64,000 nucleotides of DNA from CAZSHG01 sp964459995. Lineage in GTDB: Bacteria > UBP14 > UBA6098. Both the position numbers and the translations under genes were made by a program. The DNA is taken from the NCBI GenBank assembly GCA_964459995.1, contig CAYWOR010000004.1:1-64000 (forward strand), in the 5' to 3' direction. Shown here piece by piece: positions 25,802 through 34,598 of this stretch (the stretch's first letter is position 1; every line of letters begins with the position of its first letter). Under the pieces are notes generated by a model that did no database searches, was not told the DNA's origin, and was given only the letters and a program-made list of their open reading frames with translations.

Positions 25802-28063
25802 ATGAAATATTTATTTTTCATGTGTCTTGTCATAATCGCCTCAATCGCACAAAATCCCTTTATTGGTGTTGGAACACAACCTAACGAAACACCATCCGGA
25901 TTGAAGGTCACGCAGGTTGTGCGAAATTCCCCTGCGAAAATTGCAGGTCTCGAAGTCGGCGATATCATCACACACATCGACGGCGAGCCTATTCCCGACC
26001 GCGAAGCGCTGAATAGTGCATTGGAACACCGCTTACCCGGTGATTTGCTTAGGCTAACTATCGACAGATGCGGAAATACGCAAAAAATCCCCATGATACT
26101 CGGCAAACGTGAGGATTATCAGGGCTCAATGAAAAAGGGCGGGCGCGAGGATTTTCCAGAATCCGCAGAACAGGTAATGCCTGATTGGCGCTCCGATTCG
26201 ACTGTGGCGATGGTTCTTCGTGAACTCGAAGTGAATGGCCTTATCGAGGAATATGAAAAGCTTACGGAGGCTTTTCGCGCTGAATTTGAGGCTTATCGCG
26301 GCTATTACACTCTCGACGCTGTAGCTCTTCCGATGTTACAACCCATCGCCGTTGGAGTATCCGCAGAGGCGATTTTGCACAATCTTTCCGCGCGTGGTGG
26401 AGATCCGGTGAATATTTGGGCGGGAGTCCCATTTGCTCTCGACGTCGATACTTCCGCAATTCCGAAACGCCCGGAACCGAGCTCTTTAGAGGGTATTATC
26501 GAAACTGTTCAACGCGCTAATGCTCAAATCGACTCCGCGTTCCTTAATCTCACCGAAGAACAGCTTTCAAACATTGCAGATGTCGCCCCTTATCTGTTCG
26601 ACATTCTTGAGAATACAATATATATAGACAGTGATCCCGATGAACAACTTGTCGAGCATTACCATGATATAGTCGATGCATCGAAGAAGGTCGTTTTCCG
26701 TAACCTATTAACTTGTGGGCAGTTATTGTCGGGGTTGTTTCAGCCGGCCGAGATTGCGAAACTTAGGGGAATCGAACCGCGGTTCGGGGCTAATCAGTCG
26801 AAGGATATTTTGCTCGATACGATGGTGGTTGTAGCCTTTCGAGACAGCGCAGGTTCTAGAATTCCTATTCTGGGGCGCTTAATTGTCAGCGGCGAAGGCG
26901 ACGGCGTATATGATGAAACAGCCGCGATATGGATCGATCTCGGCGGAAATGATCTCTATAAAGGATTCTGCGGTGGAACTCCCTACGTCATTCGCAATAA
27001 CAGCGAGCATTTGTTTCGACAGGGCAGAATCGGAATACATATCGACCTCGGCGGAGACGATACATACATACGCAACACTCTGGGTGCTATCGGAGGCGGT
27101 TTCTGCGGCGGAGGTTGCATTATAGACCTCGAAGGTAATGATAAATATTACGGTGACAAGCTTTGCCAGGGAGCCGCCTATTTCGGAACCGGAACGCTTA
27201 TTGATCTTCGCGGAGACGACCTCTACATTGCACAGGAAAATTCGCAGGGATTTGGGGTTTTCGGCGCTGGGCTTCTTTATGATGCTACCGGTCATGACAC
27301 TTATCACGGCTCACGATATGTTCAGGGCGTCGGGATGACCAAGGGGCTTGGAATACTTGTGGATCACGAGGGGAATGACAATTATACTGCTTCTTTCAAA
27401 AGCCCGAATGGATATGGCAACGAGGACAGCTGGGACGGCTGGAGCCAAGGCGTCGGTCTGGGATTCAGGCAGATTTCAGCCGGTGGAATTGGGGTTTTAT
27501 CAGACAGAAATGGCAATGACAGATTTGTTGCGGGCAATTTCTCGCAAGCTTGCGGCTATTTCTTCGGGTTCGGGATTCTCGATGACAGTGGTGGAAACGA
27601 CCGATTCGAGGGGAACCGCTATGTTCAAGGTTCCGGAGCACATCAGGCTTTCGGATATTTCCGTAATCACGGCGGCGACGATGTATATATAGGCCGTGAG
27701 GCGACGAATCAAGCGGGGACTTGGGATATCACCGCCGCATTTTTCATCGACGACAGCGGAGATGACAGCTATAGCGGTTCTGGATTGTCGCTCGGCGGGG
27801 CATCTCAGAATGCCCTCGCAGTCTTTATCGACAGAGGTGGCAGAGATACCTACAAAACATCTTCTGGAAATTCGGCTGGGATGGGTGGCGGCAACGATTA
27901 TCACTCCGATTATGACGCGCGAAGCCTTGGGATATTTTTCGATCTCGGCGGTAGTAAAGACGATTATTCAGGCGTTCAGGCCGAGCGAAAAAATGACAGG
28001 ACGATTCTTCAAAAACCCGACTTCAAGAAAAATATCGGCGCGGGGTTGTTTATTGATAGATAG
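25802..28063 (+). CDS. Exported PDZ protein with a long G-x-D-x-Y repeat solenoid
   Basis: A 753-residue protein. The signal peptide is residues 1-16, then a PDZ domain (about 17-100; FIGVGTQP, NSPAKIAGLEVGDIITHIDG) of the DegP/CtpA type. A helical middle part runs from about 110 to 375. From about 380 to 740 there are at least eleven repeats built on G-N/D-D-x-Y/F (GGNDLY, GGDDTY, EGNDKYYGD, RGDDLYIA, TGHDTYHGS, NGNDRF, SGDDSYSGS). They are spaced about 20-45 residues with glycine-rich strands between. This looks like a beta-solenoid with an Asp ladder, possibly calcium-binding like distant RTX repeats. There is no protease motif. It may be a surface scaffold or chaperone. Confidence 0.78.
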   Translation: MKYLFFMCLVIIASIAQNPFIGVGTQPNETPSGLKVTQVVRNSPAKIAGLEVGDIITHIDGEPIPDREALNSALEHRLPGDLLRLTIDRCGNTQKIPMILGKREDYQGSMKKGGREDFPESAEQVMPDWRSDSTVAMVLRELEVNGLIEEYEKLTEAFRAEFEAYRGYYTLDAVALPMLQPIAVGVSAEAILHNLSARGGDPVNIWAGVPFALDVDTSAIPKRPEPSSLEGIIETVQRANAQIDSAFLNLTEEQLSNIADVAPYLFDILENTIYIDSDPDEQLVEHYHDIVDASKKVVFRNLLTCGQLLSGLFQPAEIAKLRGIEPRFGANQSKDILLDTMVVVAFRDSAGSRIPILGRLIVSGEGDGVYDETAAIWIDLGGNDLYKGFCGGTPYVIRNNSEHLFRQGRIGIHIDLGGDDTYIRNTLGAIGGGFCGGGCIIDLEGNDKYYGDKLCQGAAYFGTGTLIDLRGDDLYIAQENSQGFGVFGAGLLYDATGHDTYHGSRYVQGVGMTKGLGILVDHEGNDNYTASFKSPNGYGNEDSWDGWSQGVGLGFRQISAGGIGVLSDRNGNDRFVAGNFSQACGYFFGFGILDDSGGNDRFEGNRYVQGSGAHQAFGYFRNHGGDDVYIGREATNQAGTWDITAAFFIDDSGDDSYSGSGLSLGGASQNALAVFIDRGGRDTYKTSSGNSAGMGGGNDYHSDYDARSLGIFFDLGGSKDDYSGVQAERKNDRTILQKPDFKKNIGAGLFIDR

Positions 28064-28100
28064 TAAATTTACGATCCAAACTCAATCAAAGCGATAAGAG

Positions 28101-28128
28101 TTGATTATTAGTATTGAATAAGTATAAT
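28101..28128 (+). promoter_or_regulatory. Leaderless-type promoter of the M50 protease gene
   Basis: TTGATT (28101-28106), a 16-nt spacer and a perfect TATAAT (28123-28128) end 9 nt before the ATG at 28138. There is no Shine-Dalgarno (the bases before ATG are CCCTCCT). Confidence 0.6.
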
Positions 28129-28137
28129 AACCCTCCT

Positions 28138-28971
28138 ATGCGCAAAGATTGGATTAATCTGCTTCTCTTTTTGGTAACGGTTATCACCACGACACTCGCA
28201 GGGGCATTGATGACCGGAGCCGAGATCGAACCGACTTTCGGATGGTTCGCAAAGGGCTTCCCTTTCTCGATTGCATTGTTGGCGATACTTGGAATACATG
28301 AGCTTGGGCATTATTTCGCGAGCCGATTTCACGGTGTAAACGCAACACTTCCCTTTTTCATTCCGTTTCCGACGATAATCGGCACATTTGGGGCTTTTAT
28401 TAAGATTAAAGACCCGATTCCGGAGCGTCGAAGTTTGTTCGATATCGGTTTTGCGGGGCCGGCGGCGGGTTTTGTGGTCGCGATTCCACTTCTTTTCATA
28501 GGCTTGGCTCTTTCAGAAATCGGCCCTTCGAGGGAAACGCTCGAGAGCGGCATCGCTCTTGGCGATTCTATCTTCGTATGGTTCGCATCACGCATTATGC
28601 TCGGCAAAATTCCGGATGGGATGGAGTTGTGGCTTCATCCGACAGCTTTCGCCGCTTGGATTGGTCTTTGGGTAACAAGCATCAATCTCCTCCCTATCGG
28701 CCAACTCGATGGCGGGCATGTTGCCTATGCGGCTCTTGGGCCGAAAGCATGGAAACTGGCGCGTTTTGTTTGGTTCGCGCTAATTCCGCTGGGATTTCTT
28801 TGGATGGGCTGGCTTGTTTGGGCTATTGTGATTCTGCTAATGATAAAAATCAAGCACCCGCCAACAATCTACGACTGGGTTCCGCTGGACAAAAAGCGCC
28901 GAATGTTAACATTTGCGGCTGGAGTAATTTTCATTATCACCTTCACACCAGCGCCATTCAATGCGATTTAG
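28138..28971 (+). CDS. Site-2 protease family (M50) membrane metalloprotease
   Basis: A 277-residue polytopic protein with the zinc motif HELGH (54-58) in a membrane helix. A second zinc site, LPIGQLDGGH, lies near residue 200, matching the N/L-D-G group of S2P proteases. Two more helices follow. The FGAFIKIKDPIPERRSLFDIGFAGPAAG segment type is characteristic of the soluble-domain-free ATP-independent S2P branch (YUP8H12/EGY1-like). It should cleave membrane-embedded substrates such as anti-sigma factors, but none is nearby. The ATG at 28138 is preferred to the upstream TTG because of the promoter position. Confidence 0.9.
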   Translation: MRKDWINLLLFLVTVITTTLAGALMTGAEIEPTFGWFAKGFPFSIALLAILGIHELGHYFASRFHGVNATLPFFIPFPTIIGTFGAFIKIKDPIPERRSLFDIGFAGPAAGFVVAIPLLFIGLALSEIGPSRETLESGIALGDSIFVWFASRIMLGKIPDGMELWLHPTAFAAWIGLWVTSINLLPIGQLDGGHVAYAALGPKAWKLARFVWFALIPLGFLWMGWLVWAIVILLMIKIKHPPTIYDWVPLDKKRRMLTFAAGVIFIITFTPAPFNAI

Positions 28972-29008
28972 GCTTTTCGCTTTTGGGGAGGGTTTTTTCA
29001 CTCAGGGC

Positions 29009-29037
29009 TTGCTTTTATTTTGACAGCACTATATATT
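29009..29037 (+). promoter_or_regulatory. Candidate leaderless-type promoter of the VWA-OmpA lipoprotein gene
   Basis: TTGCTT (29009-29014), a 17-nt spacer and TATATT (29032-29037) end 6 nt before ATG 29044. A TTGACA at 29020-29025 is too close to the -10 to pair with it. Confidence 0.4.
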
Positions 29038-29043
29038 GTATTA

Positions 29044-30399
29044 ATGTTTGTTCGAATAGCACATATCGTCGTGGCGACTGCGCTTATGATTATCCTATTT
29101 TCTGGCTGTTCGGCTAATAGACACACGGTCGAGAAGCCAGAAGTTCGCCATTCTATTGAGATTCTTCAAGCTGAGCATCCCACTTTTGAATGGGAAAGAT
29201 GGAGTTTTCTCAAACTCGATTCCTCGACATTTCCGGACAGTGTGGTTTTCTTTTTGCCGGTCGGATCCGCTGATTTCGATATTCGCACGGCGCGTGTCGT
29301 CGAAGATGTCCACGGTTGGGCTGAGGATTGTGAATTTAGATACATCGAATATGGACATCGGCAAGATGCTAATGTTATCATAGTCGAGGATATTTCAGCA
29401 AGTATGGGCGATTATCTCGGTTTTACGGACAATCTCATTTGGGGATATCTTTCGATTTTAAGAGACAGGCACTGTGAGGTCTCGATGGTGCGTTTCGGTA
29501 AAGAGACTATTCGGATTCTAGATTGGATGTTGCCCTCTGTTGCCTTCGATTACAATCCAAAGGAACTCCCCTATCCAAATCATCGTGGAAGCGATCTTTC
29601 CGGGGCATTGACCGCCGCACTCGATCTTGCTCTGGAAAGAAAATCCAGCCCAAATATCATAGTTGTATTTTCAGACGGTGATTTCCCGGTTCGAGACATC
29701 CCATACAATCTTATCGAACGCGCAAACCGTTATGAAACATCGATAAATATTCTCTTGCACGGCTATTCACCACCGGGAGCTTTGGCGGAAATGGCCGAGA
29801 AAACAGGTGGTATTTATGTTGTTCAACCACGGGGAGGCTTTTCCCCCGGAATGGTTTCGGAGTTGTTGGACAGAAGCTATCATGTAACATATTTCCCTGT
29901 GCATAGGAAAAAAGACGGATTTCTGCATAGAGTTCGTTTTGAATCCTCCGGCGGGGATGTTTTCACAGGGGAATACCGTGCTCCGGGAAAATTTGAAGCC
30001 CCCGAAGAAAAACCATTGGCTTTCATTTTACCTGAAGAGCTCTCCAGAACAAGATTTGTGCCCTTTTATTCACCGGGCAACTCGCAGTTGTCCGAAGAAA
30101 CTGCGGTTCTCCTCGATTCGATTTTGAGCGTTGTAAATTCTCTACCGGAGACAATTAAGCTTGAGTTGCAAATAAAGGGTTTCGCGTGCAATCTGGGCAC
30201 TACAGGTAAAAATTTCTCGCTATCAAAAGACCGCGCTATCACAGTGCGGGATTATCTTCGCCCAAAAGTTAACGGCAATGTTTCCTTTGATGTATCATGG
30301 TTCGGGGAAATGTATCCGCTCAACTCTAATTCCACCGATGAAGAAAGGACAGCCAACCGCAGAGTCGAGATTACAGTGCGTTGCTCCTCTTGTAGTTAG
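29044..30399 (+). CDS. VWA-OmpA outer-membrane lipoprotein
   Basis: A 451-residue protein. Its lipoprotein signal ends in the lipobox ILFSGC (acylated C22). A von Willebrand A-type domain starts at about 110 (VIIVEDISASMGD, MIDAS D116-x-S118-x-S120; later VVFSDGDFP). A C-terminal OmpA-like domain (about 365-448) has LQIKGFACNLGTTGKN, L-S-x-x-R-A-x-x-V-x-x-Y-L and NRRVEITVR, which bind peptidoglycan. It probably anchors a surface complex to the wall. ATG 29044 is chosen because the signal peptide then begins cleanly. It has no ribosome site. Confidence 0.85.
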   Translation: MFVRIAHIVVATALMIILFSGCSANRHTVEKPEVRHSIEILQAEHPTFEWERWSFLKLDSSTFPDSVVFFLPVGSADFDIRTARVVEDVHGWAEDCEFRYIEYGHRQDANVIIVEDISASMGDYLGFTDNLIWGYLSILRDRHCEVSMVRFGKETIRILDWMLPSVAFDYNPKELPYPNHRGSDLSGALTAALDLALERKSSPNIIVVFSDGDFPVRDIPYNLIERANRYETSINILLHGYSPPGALAEMAEKTGGIYVVQPRGGFSPGMVSELLDRSYHVTYFPVHRKKDGFLHRVRFESSGGDVFTGEYRAPGKFEAPEEKPLAFILPEELSRTRFVPFYSPGNSQLSEETAVLLDSILSVVNSLPETIKLELQIKGFACNLGTTGKNFSLSKDRAITVRDYLRPKVNGNVSFDVSWFGEMYPLNSNSTDEERTANRRVEITVRCSSCS

Positions 30400-30483
30400 A
30401 GTGGAAATCTGCGAAGTTTACCTATCGGGTAATTCTAATTTTATTATGAATTTGCGTTTGTTGAGAAAAAAACTCTTTCAAAT

Positions 30484-30513
30484 TTGTTGCCGGTTAATAT
30501 ATTCATTTATAGT
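30484..30513 (+). promoter_or_regulatory. Weak candidate promoter of the TPR gene
   Basis: TTGTTG (30484-30489), an 18-nt spacer and TATAGT (30508-30513) lie upstream of an AAGGA site and the ATG at 30541. Confidence 0.35.
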
Positions 30514-30540
30514 TTTGTAACTATCGACGAAGGATAAGCT

Positions 30541-31377
30541 ATGAAAGAATTAGAGGAACTTCAGAAAGAAGCTGTAAAATTACAGCATCACGGACGTCTT
30601 CGCGAGGCTATCTCAAAATATAAACAAATGCTCGAAATCGACCCTGGACTTATCGAGGTAAGGCTAAGTCTTGCCGAACTGTATTATGTCCTCGGCGACA
30701 TCAAAGATTCGATTTATCATTATGAGTATGTTGTCGAAAAGGAGCCGGAATACAGTTTTGCGCTTTACAAACTTGGTATTTCATATTATCGCGCAACTCG
30801 ATTCGGTGAATCAATTAAAGTCCTCAAAAGGGTTATCGAGGTTGAACCGGATTTGTTTATGGCTTACTATTGGATTGGTTTAGCCTATTATCATACTGGA
30901 AATCTCAACAGAAGCATAAAAGCGTATAAGATGCTTCAGGAGAACGCCCCTAATTCGACACTTGGGTATTACCAAATGGCGCTTACATATGAAACTCTCG
31001 GCGAATTCGACAAGTCCATCGAGATACTCGAGAAGATCGCGGAAGAGGACGACAAACTCGTATCAGTGCAATATCATTTGGGGCTTGCTTATCTTGGGTT
31101 GAACAACATCGAGAAGGCAATTATGTTCTTCAACAGGGTTATCGAACTCGATCCTGAACACAAAAGCGCAAAAAAGAAGATCGCTGAGCTTATCCATGAT
31201 CAAGACATGCTCTACACTTTCGGAATCGAAGCTCAATCCTGCGACCAACAGGGCGATATCGATCTGATTGTCTCAAACTACCACATTTCGAAGGCCTATA
31301 AAGGATTCGCCGAGATTGATGAAGCTTTCAAATACTTCCGCAAGATTATAATGAATCTTCCTAAAAAGGACGAATAG
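30541..31377 (+). CDS. Tetratricopeptide repeat protein
   Basis: A 278-residue cytoplasmic protein without signal peptide, made of about six TPRs. Clear units include AISKYKQMLEIDPGLIEVRL, DSIYHYEYVVEKEPEYSFAL, SIKVLKRVIEVEPDLFMAYY and KAIMFFNRVIELDPEHKSA. A C-terminal helical extension follows (from about 225). It is a protein-protein scaffold with no catalytic domain. AAGGA is 8 nt before the ATG. It is monocistronic, with a strong terminator, and converges on the malic enzyme operon. The partner is unknown. Confidence 0.88.
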   Translation: MKELEELQKEAVKLQHHGRLREAISKYKQMLEIDPGLIEVRLSLAELYYVLGDIKDSIYHYEYVVEKEPEYSFALYKLGISYYRATRFGESIKVLKRVIEVEPDLFMAYYWIGLAYYHTGNLNRSIKAYKMLQENAPNSTLGYYQMALTYETLGEFDKSIEILEKIAEEDDKLVSVQYHLGLAYLGLNNIEKAIMFFNRVIELDPEHKSAKKKIAELIHDQDMLYTFGIEAQSCDQQGDIDLIVSNYHISKAYKGFAEIDEAFKYFRKIIMNLPKKDE

Positions 31378-31401
31378 GCAGTTAATTTCCCGAAAATTAA
31401 A

Positions 31402-31429
31402 AAGGCGGCCTTTGAGCCGCCTTTTTTTT
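31402..31429. terminator. Bidirectional intrinsic terminator between the TPR gene and the ten-gene operon
   Basis: AAGGCGGC (31402-31409) pairs with 31416-31423. Eight T follow on the plus strand, and a five-T run follows on the minus strand just beyond the stem. It ends both convergent transcripts. Confidence 0.9.
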
Positions 31430-31446
31430 GCTTATTTTTGATGAGG

Positions 31447-32901
31447 TCAGCTAATCTGCGCGATTGCCCATTTCATCGCATCTTGAAGCATTTCTTGTGG
31501 AGGATGCTTTATGAAACCTTCGTCGAGAAGTGATTTCGCCATACTGCGCGAGTATTGAATATCCTCTTCGGCCTTGTCGTAGGCTTCCTGGCGGGAGATT
31601 TCGATTCTCGCGACGCCGTCTTTGATAGCCTGCATTGCGACATCGGCGGCCTCATGGGGAAAAACTCCCGCTTCGTCCATAGTGGGGACAATGTTTTCGG
31701 GGTCAATGCCACGTTTTTCGGCATAATCGGCAAGGGAGCGGGCGGCGGCTATTGCCATCTCGTCAGTTACTTTTCTTGCACGTACCATAAGAGCGCCTTT
31801 TAGGATACCGGGGAATCCGAGAGAGTTATTGACCTGATTTGCGAAATCGCCTCGGCCGGTGGCAACAATAAATGCGCCGGCCTCTTTCGCGGCGTAGGGG
31901 TAAATTTCCGGAACGGGGTTGGCGCAGACAAAGACAATCGACTTTTCGGCCATGCAACTAATCCACTCGGGTTTGATAACATCGGGACCGGGCTGAGAAA
32001 GAGCGATAAGAACATCCGCGCCCTTGCATGCTTCGCCGAAATCATCGATTTTATTTGGATTTGTCGATTCGCAAAGTTCCCATTTACGGTAGAAACGCGG
32101 ATCGGCTTTGATATCGTCTCTTCCGGAATGAAGCGAGCCTTTGGAATCGAATATTATGGCCTTTTTCGGGTCACCGCCAGCGGCGAAAATAATCCTCGCA
32201 ATCGTAGTGTTAGACGCGCCAGCACCAAGCATCGTCATCCTAACATCGCCGATGTCCTTGCCTGCGAGTTTTAGAGCGTTTATTAGACCAGCAAGGGTAA
32301 CACAAGCTGTGCCTTGGGCGTCGTCGTGCCAAACTGGAATATCACATTCCTCGCGAAGGGTATCGAGAACTTTGTAGCAGTTCGGTTGGGAAATGTCTTC
32401 AAGGTTTATTGCGCCGAAGCTGTGTTGACACATTTTGACGAAGTCGATGATTTTATCCGGGTCGTTTTTGCCCTCTTTGTTTTTGCTATCTATGCAAAGC
32501 GGCACGGCATCTACGCCGCCGAGGTATTTCATCAGGAAAGCCTTGCCTTCCATGACTCCGAGGCCGCCGGGAGGAGTGCAGTCGCCGTCGCCGAGGACGC
32601 GGGTGGAGTCACTTACAACTCCCACAAGATTTCCACGGTTAGACAGTTCAAAGGAGGCGTCGTTGTTATCACGAATTGTCGTGGAAATTTTTGAGACCCC
32701 CGGAGTATACCACACATTGAACCAATTGAATCCGAACACACCAGCTTTGGGAGCGATCTGGATTTTGCCTCCGTAGAATGTATGTGCTTTTTCGGAAAGC
32801 CTTTTCAAGAAAAGGGTTTGACCTTTAGCTATCTGTTCTTCGGTGTAATTCTCTGGGAATGCCTGCCGAAGATTGCTCAGTTTGATGTCGATTTCTGACA
32901 T
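31447..32901 (-). CDS. Malic enzyme (NAD(P)-dependent, decarboxylating)
   Basis: A 484-residue malic enzyme that interconverts malate and pyruvate plus CO2. It shows the WYTPGVSKIS catalytic region, RVLGDGDCTPPGGLGVMEGKA (metal/substrate site), VWHDDAQGTACVTLAGL (metal-binding DDxQGT) and the dinucleotide-binding GAGASNTTIAR. C-terminal SLGFPGILKGAL and DEAGVFPHEAADVAM match. AAGGAGGAGT precedes the ATG. It is the last gene of the operon, 9 nt after frdA, and connects pyruvate to the fumarate branch encoded upstream. NAD versus NADP preference cannot be read. Confidence 0.94.
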   Translation of the reverse strand: MSEIDIKLSNLRQAFPENYTEEQIAKGQTLFLKRLSEKAHTFYGGKIQIAPKAGVFGFNWFNVWYTPGVSKISTTIRDNNDASFELSNRGNLVGVVSDSTRVLGDGDCTPPGGLGVMEGKAFLMKYLGGVDAVPLCIDSKNKEGKNDPDKIIDFVKMCQHSFGAINLEDISQPNCYKVLDTLREECDIPVWHDDAQGTACVTLAGLINALKLAGKDIGDVRMTMLGAGASNTTIARIIFAAGGDPKKAIIFDSKGSLHSGRDDIKADPRFYRKWELCESTNPNKIDDFGEACKGADVLIALSQPGPDVIKPEWISCMAEKSIVFVCANPVPEIYPYAAKEAGAFIVATGRGDFANQVNNSLGFPGILKGALMVRARKVTDEMAIAAARSLADYAEKRGIDPENIVPTMDEAGVFPHEAADVAMQAIKDGVARIEISRQEAYDKAEEDIQYSRSMAKSLLDEGFIKHPPQEMLQDAMKWAIAQIS

Positions 32902-32910
32902 GACTCCTCC

Positions 32911-34584
32911 TTAGATAAGGTTGCCCTCATATTGGGCAGTTAGTTGTTTTGCTTTCACATGGTCGGGGATATAGTTCGGCAGGATGACCGGGGATACTTT
33001 TTTCGAATCGATCCCGAGTATCGATGCGTCTTTATTGTATTTCAGAACATGTTCGAGGGTGGGTTTTCCCATTTGCACACCGGAGACCGCCCTTTCTGCG
33101 GCATTCCTACCGGATCGTCTTCCGAAGACAATGATATCGAGCTGGGAATTGCCCATAAGCCTGTTTCTACCGTGAACACCACCGGAAGCCTCCCCTGCGA
33201 CATAAAGGCCGGGGATATTCGTTTCGGCTTTTGCGTTGATGTCGATGCCACCATTTTGGTAATGGAGTGTTGGGTAAACAAGCATTGGGTATTTACGGAT
33301 GTCGATATCGAAGCGCTGGTATTGCCGGAGCATTGCCGGCAGGGCTTTTTCGATAGAGCCTTCGCCGGAGAGCTGTTCGATTAGGGGGGAATCGAGCCAG
33401 ATGCCCACAAGTCCAGATGGCGTTTTGATTCCCATACCGCGGTCGGTTGACTCGCGGATGAAAGATGCCGCTTCGACATCGCGCGGTTCGAGGGGATAGA
33501 CGAAAAGTTCGCCGTTCCGATTGACCGGCTGAGCACCCATTCCACGTATTTTTTCTGTGCAGAGGAATCCGACTATCTGCTCGGGAAAGACCGCACCGGT
33601 TGGGTGGTATTGCACCGAGTCCATATAGAGAAGAGGCGCGCCGGCGCGATAAGCCAGAACGAGGCCGTCAGCTGTAGCGCCGTAGTGGTTCGTTGTCTCG
33701 AAATCCATAATGTGAAGTCTTCCAAAACCACCGGTGGCGATGATTATCGACTTGGCTTTGATGAGGGAATACTGTTTGTTTTCGAGATGATAAGCAACTG
33801 CTCCTATCGCCTGGCCTTTGTCATCGAGGATAAGCTCGATAATCGCGGTGTATTCGATGTATTTAATCTTATCGGGGCGGTTGTAAACCTCGTCGCGAAG
33901 AACTCGACAGATTGCGGCACCCGTATAATCGCGTGCGGAGTGCATCCTTTTACGGGAAGTCCCTCCCCCTGCGGCGACTGTCATCGAGCCAGTTGGAGTT
34001 TTATCGAACATAACTCCAAGCTCTTCGAGCCATTTTATAGCAGGTGGAGCGTCTTTGACGAGGGCTTCGACGAGTTCGGGTTTGTTATCGAAATGTCCTC
34101 CGCCGATAACATCGAGATAATGTATTGACGGGTTGTCGTCTGGTTGGTCAGCGGCTTGGATTCCACCCTGCGCCATCATAGAATTTGAATCACCGAGGCG
34201 TAGTTTCGTTACGAGTAGAACATTTGCGCCGTAATCGGAAGCAACCAGAGCGGCGGACAGACCTGCGGAACCCGCGCCTATAACGAGGACATCGGTTTCG
34301 ATGTCAAATCTTGACAGGTCGATTTTGTTAGGGTCAATCCGTGAATAGGATTCGAGCATATCGGCGACTTTTGTAGTGATTTTCTCGCCCTTATTAACAC
34401 CGATATTCAACACTCTTCGGGCTTCATCCTTATAGTCGGGATGATACTTGTTGAGCACTTCCGCCCTTTCGGATTCTGACATAGCAGGGAAAACCTGTTT
34501 GCCCATTTTCCGTGCAATTTCGAGGCGTTTTGGTCGAGTGCGCTCGACATTATGAATTGACTCCATCATGTAATCAGGATACAT
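32911..34584 (-). CDS. Fumarate reductase/succinate dehydrogenase-type flavoprotein subunit with N-terminal extension
   Basis: A 557-residue flavoprotein that interconverts fumarate and succinate. FAD-binding VIGAGSAGLSAALVASD starts near 101. MAQGGIQAA, GGFGRLHIMDFETTN, YHPTGAVFP, RESTDRGMG and GVHGRNRLMGNSQLD form the FAD and substrate site. The residue before the AQGGI region that carries covalent FAD in membrane SdhA/FrdA (His in S-H-T) is Asn here, which suggests non-covalent FAD as in soluble thiol:fumarate reductases. Residues 1-95 are an unusual charged extension with no counterpart in classical FrdA. AAAGGGG precedes the ATG. It follows the iron-sulfur subunit, with hdr genes instead of membrane anchors upstream. 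Confidence 0.9.
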   Translation of the reverse strand: MYPDYMMESIHNVERTRPKRLEIARKMGKQVFPAMSESERAEVLNKYHPDYKDEARRVLNIGVNKGEKITTKVADMLESYSRIDPNKIDLSRFDIETDVLVIGAGSAGLSAALVASDYGANVLLVTKLRLGDSNSMMAQGGIQAADQPDDNPSIHYLDVIGGGHFDNKPELVEALVKDAPPAIKWLEELGVMFDKTPTGSMTVAAGGGTSRKRMHSARDYTGAAICRVLRDEVYNRPDKIKYIEYTAIIELILDDKGQAIGAVAYHLENKQYSLIKAKSIIIATGGFGRLHIMDFETTNHYGATADGLVLAYRAGAPLLYMDSVQYHPTGAVFPEQIVGFLCTEKIRGMGAQPVNRNGELFVYPLEPRDVEAASFIRESTDRGMGIKTPSGLVGIWLDSPLIEQLSGEGSIEKALPAMLRQYQRFDIDIRKYPMLVYPTLHYQNGGIDINAKAETNIPGLYVAGEASGGVHGRNRLMGNSQLDIIVFGRRSGRNAAERAVSGVQMGKPTLEHVLKYNKDASILGIDSKKVSPVILPNYIPDHVKAKQLTAQYEGNLI

Positions 34585-34598
34585 GTTTTTCCCCTTTA

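Noticed and set aside
29020..29037. TTGACA at 29020-29025 as the -35 of the VWA-OmpA gene
   Set aside because: The spacing to TATATT is only 6 nt. The TTGCTT at 29009 has the right distance.
33604..34128. 174-residue plus-strand reading frame opposite the fumarate reductase flavoprotein gene
   Set aside because: It is an antisense shadow of a well-supported gene and shows no domain.
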